A DNA stretch of 64,000 bases. Origin: Sporohalobacter salinus (lineage in GTDB: Bacteria > Bacillota > Halanaerobiia > Halobacteroidales > Acetohalobiaceae). The position numbers and the translations under genes are program-made. The stretch's first letter is position 1, and the number at the start of each line of letters is the position of its first letter. The stretch spans positions 1 through 64,000 of the forward strand of contig NZ_JAFBEG010000004.1 of assembly GCF_016908635.1 (NCBI RefSeq). The letters run 5' to 3'. Shown one piece after another: positions 17,558 to 24,314 of the stretch. The notes under the pieces were generated by a model, which searched no databases, was not told the DNA's origin, and saw only the letters and a list, made by a program, of their open reading frames with translations.

Positions 17558-17628
17558 TTTTGGAACATATTGCCCACCAAATTCTTCAAAAAACCATCAG
17601 AGTCCGGGTAAGAATTTATAGATATCAT
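17558..17628 (-). pseudogene. Possible remnant of the trpB 5' end
   Basis: On the minus strand an ATG at 17628 with an AAGGAATTAATT ribosome site begins MISINSYPDSDG. After a frameshift in a T-run it continues as FFEEFGGQYVPK in the next frame. Tryptophan synthase beta chains begin this way (a Phe/Tyr-rich stretch, then GGQYVP). Nothing further of TrpB is recognisable. The match covers only about a dozen residues, so the call is tentative. Confidence 0.4.
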
Positions 17629-18028
17629 AATTAATTCCTTTTTTTATGCTATATTATGTAATTTAATAGTATATTATCCTAGTGTATCATCATTAATACT
17701 GCTAGTTAATAATCTGTTAGTTGAGGTATGTTTTTATATTTATTTAAACTATTAATTTTTGGATAGTTTTAGGTTAGCATAATTTTGAATTAGTTGCTTA
17801 TGAATATAGAAAACTCTCTATTTCTTAATAATTTGTAATACATGCTAATATGTCTAATATATATTAATAATAGACTAGTAATGATATTAGCAGATATTAA
17901 CAATTAAGTTTTGATTTAAAAATACTATTAAAAACATATTATAATTTGATTTAACGTTTTTAACGTCCTATTGAAATTGGACAAAGAGTTACTTAATTTA
18001 CCTATAACTCAAAAAGGAGGGAAAGTAA
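17629..18028. other. 400-base AT-rich upstream region of the gas vesicle cluster
   Basis: No open gene is seen on either strand. The region holds AT-rich repeats, a TATAAT at 17940-17945 without a convincing -35 box at the right spacing, and a small hairpin with GTCC/GGAC ends near 17966-17983. It should carry the promoter of gvpO, but I cannot place it firmly. Confidence 0.4.
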
Positions 18029-18283
18029 ATGAGAATCAATAAAGTTCTAGAAAAATTAAGAACATTTTTTCTTGAAGTATTAAATAAAGAAATAGAAGTA
18101 ATTTCAATAATTCCGACTGAAGATGGATGGAATGTAGAGTTTGAAGTAATAACAGAAGATAGATATATGAGAAAGAAAGGAAGAAATGATTTGATTGCTA
18201 AATATGAAGCTAAAATTGATAAAGAGTTAAATATTACTTCGTATGCTAGAAAGGAATTAAGAGAAAGAGGTTCAGTAGAATAA
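18029..18283 (+). CDS. gvpO: Gas vesicle protein GvpO
   Basis: An 84-residue protein with the GvpO pattern: a central WNVEFEVITEDR strand region, then DLIAKYEAKIDKE and a basic TSYARKELRERG end. GvpO is an accessory, regulatory or assembly protein best known from haloarchaeal and actinobacterial gas vesicle clusters. It is the first gene of the plus-strand gvp operon, with a very strong ribosome site (AAAAAGGAGGG), and gvpN follows after 22 bases. Its place at the head of the operon fits a regulatory or early-assembly role. Confidence 0.82.
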   Translation: MRINKVLEKLRTFFLEVLNKEIEVISIIPTEDGWNVEFEVITEDRYMRKKGRNDLIAKYEAKIDKELNITSYARKELRERGSVE

Positions 18284-18305
18284 TTTTATTAGGAGGGGGG
18301 TTGTA

Positions 18306-19217
18306 ATGAAGTTAAAAGATATAGAAGAATCAGGTATGAAATCTTTTGCTGAGACAGATTACATAAAGAATATAACTAATAGAGCTTTAATGTATTTAGA
18401 AACAGGTTATGCAATACATTTTAAAGGATTACCTGGCACAGGGAAAACAACTCTTGCTTTATATGTTGCTAAGTTAATGGATAGACCAGTCCAAATAATG
18501 TTTGGTAACGAAGACTTTGGAAGAAGAGACTTAATTGGGGGAAGTTTAGGATTGACAAAGGAAATCACCTATGACAATTTTATTCATTCAGTAACTAAAT
18601 ATAAGGAAGATTACAATGAAGATTGGGTTGAAGGAAGATTATTGAAAGCCTGTAAAGAAGGAATGGTACTAATTTATGATGAGTTTACAAGATCAAGACC
18701 TGAAATAAACAACTTTTTATTATCTATTCTAGAGGAGGGAGTAGTTGAGTTACCTTTAACTAGGAACAAGACGAATCAAATTGAAGTACACCCTGACTTC
18801 AGAATGATATTTACTAGTAATCCAGAGGAATATGCTGGAGTACATAAAACTCAGGATGCTTTAAGAAGTAGAATGATTACTTTGGAGTTGGATTTTCCAG
18901 ATCGAGAAACTGAAATTAAAATTGTTAATAAAAATACTAATGTATCTCAAAGAATTTGTCAATCTATTGTTGATGTAGTAAGGGCTTTTCGACATGATTC
19001 TAATAAATCTAATCCTACTGTTAGATCAAGTATTATGATTGCTAATATATTAAAATTTAATAACCTTGATTTAGTTAAAGACAAAAAGATAATTAGGCAG
19101 ATATTTATTGATGTTTTACTTTCGGAAATTTCAAAAACTCACATTAGTGATAAAAGAAGAGAAAAACTAGAGGCTTCAATTGGTGAATTACTTATAGAAT
19201 TTAATCTTTTAAAATAA
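18306..19217 (+). CDS. gvpN: Gas vesicle AAA+ ATPase GvpN
   Basis: A 303-residue MoxR-type AAA+ ATPase. Walker A is GLPGTGKTT (~40-48), Walker B is LIYDEFTRS (~120), sensor 1 is FTSNPEEYAG, and the arginine-finger region is ALRSRM. The stretch FGNEDFGRRDLIGG is characteristic of GvpN. It is thought to drive growth of the gas vesicle shell. The start ATG follows AGGAGGGGGG. It lies between gvpO and the gvpH-like gene on one transcript. Confidence 0.95.
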   Translation: MKLKDIEESGMKSFAETDYIKNITNRALMYLETGYAIHFKGLPGTGKTTLALYVAKLMDRPVQIMFGNEDFGRRDLIGGSLGLTKEITYDNFIHSVTKYKEDYNEDWVEGRLLKACKEGMVLIYDEFTRSRPEINNFLLSILEEGVVELPLTRNKTNQIEVHPDFRMIFTSNPEEYAGVHKTQDALRSRMITLELDFPDRETEIKIVNKNTNVSQRICQSIVDVVRAFRHDSNKSNPTVRSSIMIANILKFNNLDLVKDKKIIRQIFIDVLLSEISKTHISDKRREKLEASIGELLIEFNLLK

Positions 19218-19241
19218 ATTGTTATTTTGGGAGGAGATAGT

Positions 19242-19793
19242 ATGAGTGATAGTAATTTTACAAATGAAAACGATAATAAGAAAGAAAGCGCTAAAGAAGC
19301 TTCTACTCAAAATAAGTTAGAAGGAGTATTATCAGGAATATCTAAGGTCTTTGATATTTGTTCAGAAATGTTAAATAACGAGGAAATGTATAGGCAATAT
19401 GAAGGTGAGATGGAAAATGAAACTGATAGGGGTTCAGATATGAAAGGGTTATATAAATTAGGTATTAAGCTGGGAGAGTTAGGTAAGGAGGCTAAAACTT
19501 CATCTAAATTAAGGAGTATTCCACCTAGTAAATATTCTCCTTCTAAGGTTAATGTAGAAGAAAGTGAGGAAGAAATTACAATTAAGGTTGCTTTTAAAAA
19601 TATTATGAAAGAAGAAATTAATATTTTTCATGAGAAAGCATTGGTTGTTAATACACGAGGGGGAACTGAAAATTCTAAAGAATTGGAGTTTAGTCAAGAG
19701 GATTATAGAATTAAAGAAATTGAATATAAGTTTCCGCATTTAATAATAACTTTAATCCAAAGAAGTAAGAGAGGGGATCGGAAACATGAATAA
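19242..19793 (+). CDS. GvpH-like protein with a small-heat-shock (alpha-crystallin) domain
   Basis: A 183-residue protein: a charged, low-complexity N-terminus (~1-25), a helical part (~25-85), and a C-terminal beta domain (~105-180) that reads like an Hsp20/alpha-crystallin fold (EEEITIKVAF, EKALVVNTRG, PHLIITLIQR). In haloarchaea GvpH has this fold and binds GvpA or regulators. Position after gvpN and the domain support GvpH, but overall resemblance is weak. The ATG at 19242 has GGGAGGAG eight bases upstream, so a TTG at 19227 is rejected. Its end overlaps gvpF by eight bases, so the two are translationally coupled. Confidence 0.65.
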   Translation: MSDSNFTNENDNKKESAKEASTQNKLEGVLSGISKVFDICSEMLNNEEMYRQYEGEMENETDRGSDMKGLYKLGIKLGELGKEAKTSSKLRSIPPSKYSPSKVNVEESEEEITIKVAFKNIMKEEINIFHEKALVVNTRGGTENSKELEFSQEDYRIKEIEYKFPHLIITLIQRSKRGDRKHE

Positions 19794-20511
19794 ATATTGT
19801 TTTTGCATAATAAATGGTTTTAAGGATAATAAAGATTTAATCAAAGATAAGGGATTGTATACAGTAGAGTATAAGGATGTTGCTGTAGTAGTCGAAAATA
19901 GAGATATTAATGCTGAGGAAATATTTCCTACTAGAGATGAATTATTAAAACATGAAAAAGTAATCGAAAGTATTATGGAGGAAGTAGAATTAATTCCTAT
20001 GAGTTTTGGGCATGTTTGTGAAAGTGAAGATGAAATAAAGAGCTTTTTAAGTAGTAACTATAATAAATTACTTAACTTTTTTGATAAGATTAAGGATAGA
20101 ATTGAGGTAGGTTTGAAAGTGTTTTGGACCGATGAATCTTTTAGTGAAGAAATAGAAGATCAGGAGATTCAGAATTTAAAGGAACAAGCTATGAAAGATG
20201 AATATTCAGAGCAAATGGAAGTAGCAGAAATAGGAAAAATAGTTGAAGAGAGAGTTGAAGCAGCTAGAGATTTTTATATTGAAAAAATATATATGAAATT
20301 AGCAGATGCTTCAGTTGATAGTAAGTTAAATTCTGTTCCTAATCCTAAGATGATACTTAATAGTGCTTACTTAATTGATGAAAGTAAGGAAGAGAAATTT
20401 GATAAGTTAGTAAATGATATCTATGAGGAATATGAAGATAAATTAGTTTTTAATTATACAGGTCCTTGGCCCCCCTATAATTTTGTAGAAGAAGAGTTTA
20501 CGGTAGAATAG
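19786..20511 (+). CDS. gvpF: Gas vesicle protein GvpF/GvpL (first copy)
   Basis: A 241-residue GvpF/L-family protein. The N-terminal domain includes IPMSFGHV (~68-75), matching the IPMxFG signature of the family. A charged helical middle follows, then NSAYLID (~180) and a C-terminal TGPWPPYNFV. GvpF binds GvpA and is needed for shell nucleation. The start overlaps the gvpH-like gene and gvpG starts one base after its stop, so all three are tightly coupled. By order (after gvpN, before gvpG) this is the gvpF position of other clusters. Confidence 0.92.
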   Translation: MNKYCFCIINGFKDNKDLIKDKGLYTVEYKDVAVVVENRDINAEEIFPTRDELLKHEKVIESIMEEVELIPMSFGHVCESEDEIKSFLSSNYNKLLNFFDKIKDRIEVGLKVFWTDESFSEEIEDQEIQNLKEQAMKDEYSEQMEVAEIGKIVEERVEAARDFYIEKIYMKLADASVDSKLNSVPNPKMILNSAYLIDESKEEKFDKLVNDIYEEYEDKLVFNYTGPWPPYNFVEEEFTVE

Positions 20512-20512
20512 T

Positions 20513-20749
20513 ATGTTTGGAATAAATAGCATAATAAAGGTGATCAAGATAGTATATGACCAAGCAAAAGAAGAATATCTAAATGAAGACAAAGTTAGAG
20601 AACAACTATTAAATTTAAATTTAAAATATGAGAGAGGAGACATAAATCAAGAAGAATATAGAGCTCAAGAAAAAAAATTAATGCAGAGAATTAAAGATAT
20701 AAGAGAATATAAAAGGGGCTTTAGAGAAGAAGGTGGAAGGGAAGAATGA
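20513..20749 (+). CDS. gvpG: Gas vesicle protein GvpG
   Basis: A 78-residue, mostly alpha-helical protein. The N-terminal hydrophobic stretch (INSIIKVIKIVYDQA) is followed by a helix with the family pattern of paired Leu and charged residues and GDINQEEYRAQEKKL, which matches the G-x-I-x-x-x-E-(F/Y) motif of GvpG. It is an assembly protein that associates with GvpF and GvpL. It starts one base after gvpF and overlaps the next gene by four bases (ATGA). Confidence 0.88.
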   Translation: MFGINSIIKVIKIVYDQAKEEYLNEDKVREQLLNLNLKYERGDINQEEYRAQEKKLMQRIKDIREYKRGFREEGGREE

Positions 20750-20943
20750 ATAATTTAGAATTGGATAGAGAGCTAAGTTTATTAGAATTATTAGATAGAT
20801 TATTGGATAAAGGGATTGTATTAACTGGAGATTTAGTTATTTCAGTAGCAGATGTTGATTTGTTGTATGTAGGTTTGAGAGCAATTATTACTTCTGTAGA
20901 AAACATAGATAATACCAAAAGGACTGATAAGTATGAGGAATAA
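20746..20943 (+). CDS. gvpS: Minor GvpA-family protein (GvpS-like)
   Basis: A 65-residue member of the GvpA/J/M/S family. The core LLELLDRLLDKGIVLTGDLVISVADVDLLYVGLRAIITSVE has the LDKG and SVE landmarks of GvpA. It has GDLVIS in place of the structural protein's aromatic stretch, and it lacks an extended tail. This fits GvpS-type minor shell or tip proteins of Bacillus clusters. It overlaps gvpG by four bases and the following gvpL by eleven. GvpM is an alternative name used in haloarchaea, so the letter is less sure than the family. Confidence 0.8.
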   Translation: MNNLELDRELSLLELLDRLLDKGIVLTGDLVISVADVDLLYVGLRAIITSVENIDNTKRTDKYEE

Positions 20944-21652
20944 TTTCACTTATTTATATGGTATTAGTAAGTTCAATACGAACAAATTGATTAAAGGTAT
21001 TGAAGGAGAAGAAGTAAAAGGTATTAATTATTCTAATTTTTATGTTCTTTATAGTGATGTTAAAAAGAGTAAGTATAAAGCAAAGTTAACTCAATTACAA
21101 GAACATAATAGAGTATTAGATTTCTTAATACAAGATTATGTAGTATTACCTTTTGCTTTTGGAACAGTAGTAAAAAATAAAAAAATTATTGACAAGTTTG
21201 TAGAGGCTAATACTGATGAAATTAATAAATTATTGGAGGATTATAAAGGGAAGGTAGAAGTAGGTTTAAAAATATGTAGTAAATTGGAGCAAGAAACAAA
21301 GAGAAATAAGATTGAAAAAGGAACAGGAAAATCTTATATGATGAAATTATATAATGATTATCAGAAAAGAAAAAAATTAATTAAGAATATAAAGCAAAGA
21401 ATCAAGCCATTAACTGATTCATTGAACAAAAATTGCGATAAACATACTTCTGAATATATGGAAAGTCCTCCCTTGATTTTTAATGCTTCCTATTTAATTA
21501 AGGAAAATAAGTTTGATTTTTTTAAAGAAAAGATTAATGAGTTTAAGGCAACAGCTAAGGATGATGTAATTTATAAATTTAGTGGGCCTTGGGCACCTTA
21601 TAATTTTGTAAATCTTAAAGGGGGAGGTGACTTACTCTCTTATGAAAGATGA
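20933..21652 (+). CDS. gvpL: Gas vesicle protein GvpF/GvpL (second copy)
   Basis: A 239-residue GvpF/L-family protein with LPFAFGTVV (~73) in place of the IPMxFG signature, a Lys-rich helical middle, FNASYLIK (~185) and a C-terminal SGPWAPYNFV. Less like the first copy than the shared motifs suggest, so not a recent duplicate. It overlaps the preceding GvpS-like gene by eleven bases and reaches into the gvpK start region. By its position between gvpS and gvpK it corresponds to GvpL of Bacillus clusters. Confidence 0.9.
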   Translation: MRNNFTYLYGISKFNTNKLIKGIEGEEVKGINYSNFYVLYSDVKKSKYKAKLTQLQEHNRVLDFLIQDYVVLPFAFGTVVKNKKIIDKFVEANTDEINKLLEDYKGKVEVGLKICSKLEQETKRNKIEKGTGKSYMMKLYNDYQKRKKLIKNIKQRIKPLTDSLNKNCDKHTSEYMESPPLIFNASYLIKENKFDFFKEKINEFKATAKDDVIYKFSGPWAPYNFVNLKGGGDLLSYER

Positions 21653-21974
21653 TTATTCATCCTTAGAGGAAGAAATCAGCCGACAAACTGATAATATTAA
21701 AGATAACTTTAATGATCGGATAAATGCTAATCAAGATAATGTAGAACAAGGATTAGCAAAGCTTGTATTAACTTTAATTGAATTGTTAAGGAAATTATTA
21801 GAAAAGCAGGCGATGTTGAGAATAGAGAATAATTCCTTAAGAGATGAAGAGATAGAAAAGTTAGGTTTAACTTTTATGAAATTAGAGGATAAGATGGAAG
21901 AGTTAAAGGCTGTCTTTAATTTAGAAAATGAAGAATTAAATATCGATTTAGGTCCATTAGGCAAACTAATATAG
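21642..21974 (+). CDS. gvpK: Gas vesicle protein GvpK
   Basis: About 110 residues with the very conserved GvpK core: VEQGLAKLVLTLIELLRKLL, then EKQAMLRIE, EEIEKLGLTFMKLE and LNIDLGPLGKL. GvpK is needed for proper vesicle formation. The start is uncertain: ATG 21642 lies 14 bases after the GGAGG core, while a GTG at 21627 overlaps that core and so is unlikely. Either start overlaps gvpL. The conserved part is unaffected. Confidence 0.93.
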   Translation: MKDDYSSLEEEISRQTDNIKDNFNDRINANQDNVEQGLAKLVLTLIELLRKLLEKQAMLRIENNSLRDEEIEKLGLTFMKLEDKMEELKAVFNLENEELNIDLGPLGKLI

Positions 21975-21989
21975 AGGAGGAAAATAGAA

Positions 21990-22325
21990 ATGCCTTCAAA
22001 TAGCATTGCCCGTTCTACATCGGCGTCAGGAATAGGTGAAATTTTAGAGAGGATATTAGATAGAGGGGTAGTTATTGCAGGAGATATAAGCGTTGCTTTA
22101 GCAGATATTGAATTGCTTACTATTAAGATTCGCTTAATCGTTGCTTCAGTTGATAAAGCCAAAGAAATTGGAATTGATTGGTGGACAATGGATCCTTCGC
22201 TTTCTTCATTAGCCCATGAAGATAAAGAAGGAATAGAAAAAACTAAGGCTGAAAGATTTAATGATCTAGAAAGAGCCGAAATTATAAAAAGATTAGAAAA
22301 TATAGAAGCTAAGCTAGATGATTAA
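21990..22325 (+). CDS. gvpJ: Gas vesicle protein GvpJ
   Basis: A 111-residue GvpA-family protein with a C-terminal extension. The GvpA-like core (~16-55) has ILDRGVVIAGDISVALADIELL and RLIVASVDKA, then EIGIDWWTMDPSLS, a marker of GvpJ, and a charged coiled tail (~75-111). GvpJ is a minor component thought to help form the conical tips. It has AGAGGAGG upstream and follows gvpK after 15 bases. Confidence 0.95.
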   Translation: MPSNSIARSTSASGIGEILERILDRGVVIAGDISVALADIELLTIKIRLIVASVDKAKEIGIDWWTMDPSLSSLAHEDKEGIEKTKAERFNDLERAEIIKRLENIEAKLDD

Positions 22326-22343
22326 GAAAAAGGAGGTTAAGTA

Positions 22344-23135
22344 GTGGATAAAGGAATTTACTTTTATGGAGTAACTTTAGATAGAAACTGGGATGACCAT
22401 AAAATTAAAGGTATGGATTCTAATTATTATCTTCGTAAAATTAAAATAGAAGACTTAAATGGACTAATAAGTTTAGTTCCTTTAGCAGAATATGGACATC
22501 CAGCAATAGATGAAAATATTGAGAATTTAAGTTGGTTAAAGAAAAAATCAGAAGAGCATATGAATATTTTAAAATCAGCGATGGAGTATTCTCAAATAAT
22601 TCCTATGAAGTTCTGTACAGTTTTCTATGATGAGAAAAAAATAGAAGAATTATTAGAACAAAATTATACTCGATTATATGAAAAATTGGAATACTTATCA
22701 AATAAGGAAGAATGGTCTTGTAAACTTTATATTGATAAAGAAAAGTTTATAGAAGAATATAAAGAGTCTAAACAGGATTTAGATGATATTAATGGTATGT
22801 CTAAAGGGGCTGCTTATTTTAAGAAGAAGAAGTTAAGTAATGAACTTGAAGAAAAGGCTAGAAAGGAAATTTATGATATAAGTGATTACATATATAATCG
22901 GATTAAAGAATTGGGGATGGAATGTCAACGAAATGATAATCTTGGACAAGAAATAACTGGAATAGAAAAAGAAATGATCTTAAATACGGCTATATTAATA
23001 GACAATAAAAAAAATGAAAAAATAATAAATAAAATAAACAAGGAGTTTAATAAATTAAACAATGAACATATTGACATTGAATGTACCGGCCCTTGGCCAC
23101 CATATAATTTTATTTCTACTCTTAAAATAGAATAA
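22344..23135 (+). CDS. Gas vesicle protein GvpF/GvpL (third copy)
   Basis: A 263-residue GvpF/L-family protein with IPMKFCTVF (~90) in the signature position, a long Lys/Glu-rich middle (~125-215), ILNTAILID (~220) and the C-terminal TGPWPPYNFI. It starts at GTG 22344, eight bases after AAGGAGG, and is the last plus-strand gene of the cluster, ending at a strong terminator. Two GvpF/L genes are usual; this is the third. In other clusters a late GvpF/L copy may be an alternative nucleation or tip factor; its role here is unknown. Confidence 0.9.
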   Translation: MDKGIYFYGVTLDRNWDDHKIKGMDSNYYLRKIKIEDLNGLISLVPLAEYGHPAIDENIENLSWLKKKSEEHMNILKSAMEYSQIIPMKFCTVFYDEKKIEELLEQNYTRLYEKLEYLSNKEEWSCKLYIDKEKFIEEYKESKQDLDDINGMSKGAAYFKKKKLSNELEEKARKEIYDISDYIYNRIKELGMECQRNDNLGQEITGIEKEMILNTAILIDNKKNEKIINKINKEFNKLNNEHIDIECTGPWPPYNFISTLKIE

Positions 23136-23140
23136 TTTAA

Positions 23141-23176
23141 AATGAACAAGGGCCAACATGTTGGCCCTTGTTCATT
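23141..23176. terminator. Bidirectional terminator between the gvp operon and gvpA
   Basis: A perfect 36-base palindrome (arm AATGAACAAGGGCCAACA) with a GC-rich core, beginning six bases after the third gvpF/L stop. T-runs are weak, but the stem is long and lies between convergent transcripts. Confidence 0.7.
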
Positions 23177-23244
23177 CATAAATAAGAAGTGTACCATATG
23201 AATTAATAGTTTTCAATTATTCAGTTTGTAATTGTTACTTTGTT

Positions 23245-23463
23245 TTATACTGCAGTAGTAGTGTCATCAGCAACTAACCCTACAGCTTCGGCATAGCTTA
23301 ACCATCTTTCTACACTTGCAATGACCACTCTAGCTTCAACAGATAATAATTCAATCCCTACTAAAGCTACTATAGCGTAGGCATCAATAACAATACCTTT
23401 ATCTAAAATTCTGTCTACAACCTCTGCTAGACTGGAAGCATCTGTAGACTTCTTTAAAGCCAT
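23245..23463 (-). CDS. gvpA: Gas vesicle structural protein GvpA
   Basis: The 72-residue shell protein that polymerises into the ribs of the gas vesicle. It has the standard [17 protein letters not shown] helix, [19 protein letters not shown] (second strand and helix) and the YAEAVGLV end. The stretch after ID reads [11 protein letters not shown]. Most GvpA proteins have an aromatic residue, then a small residue and Arg (AWVRVSLVGIE or AFARVSVVGIE), so here the Arg is Ile and the Ser is Ala. It has a strong ribosome site (GGGAAGGGAGGG) and stands alone on the minus strand, convergent with the other gvp genes, which allows separate high expression. Confidence 0.97.
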   Translation of the reverse strand: MALKKSTDASSLAEVVDRILDKGIVIDAYAIVALVGIELLSVEARVVIASVERWLSYAEAVGLVADDTTTAV

Positions 23464-23641
23464 TAGATTCCCTCCTTCCCTTCTGGACTTAATATATTAA
23501 TATATTTCCTTACTATATATTATGATTTTATTGAAAAAATAGTTCGGGTATTACTATTTTTTGCTTAATTCATGTAACTAGATAATGATTTTTCGTTTAG
23601 ATTAAAATATTATAAATTTAATTTGTTTACTTATGTTTGTT

Positions 23642-24151
23642 TTAAAACTGTATTCCTGTTGTTATTATAAATCCTGCATTTGCAAGTAATGAGGCTTCAA
23701 GCGAAAGCTTATCATACTTAATACAAATGCTTGGTATGATTACAGGAAATGTACCTATTCGATTAAGGTATGAGTTGTATCTACCATCTTCATCATCATA
23801 TCCAGTAATAATTCCGTAAGTTAGTTTCCAATATATTTTAAAATAAGATATTTGTTTGAGATTATAAGATTTTCCAGTATAGATATACCAACAAGGCTGA
23901 GAATATGAGTTTTTGAAATGGATCAATCCATAAAGATTAGAGTTAGGTGAATGATACTCTAAACCTATTAACTCTTGAGAGTTATTATAATCAGAATTGT
24001 TATTCCAATGATGAGTTAAAAGACTTGTTCGAAGGGACAAGAAGGCTTTGTTATTCTTTTTTGTTTGTTTAGCAGCTGTAATTTGTGAACATGTTATTGT
24101 TATTATAAATAATAATAGAAGTAGTGAAATTTTTATAATTCTTTTTGCCAT
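23642..24151 (-). CDS. Small outer-membrane beta-barrel-like protein
   Basis: A 169-residue exported protein with a clear signal peptide (KRIIKISLLLLLFIITIT, cleavage likely after ITAA). The mature part has alternating short strands with aromatic girdles (GLEYHSP, YGLIHFKNSYSQPCWYIYTG, YWKLTYGIITGYD, FPVIIPSICIKY, AGFIITTGIQF), as in small eight-stranded barrels. It recalls the ~170-residue proteins often annotated as sn-glycerol-3-phosphate transporters (PagP-like barrels). That name is probably not a true function. It ends in Phe, as outer-membrane proteins usually do. Monocistronic on the minus strand. Confidence 0.6.
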   Translation of the reverse strand: MAKRIIKISLLLLLFIITITCSQITAAKQTKKNNKAFLSLRTSLLTHHWNNNSDYNNSQELIGLEYHSPNSNLYGLIHFKNSYSQPCWYIYTGKSYNLKQISYFKIYWKLTYGIITGYDDEDGRYNSYLNRIGTFPVIIPSICIKYDKLSLEASLLANAGFIITTGIQF

Positions 24152-24314
24152 ATTGCAATACCACCTTTTGATTTATTATGTTCTATTCAATTGAGATAGG
24201 AAACGTGCTTTGAAAAATATGTTTCTTTAACTTTTTGGTTTAATTAAATTTATGCTGTAATAGTTACACAAATATGTAATAAATACATAAATTAAATAAA
24301 AGCAATTAATAATC

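Noticed and set aside
21731-22162. 143-codon frame on the minus strand inside gvpK-gvpJ
   Set aside because: Shadow of two well-supported gvp genes; serine/leucine-rich text typical of antisense frames.
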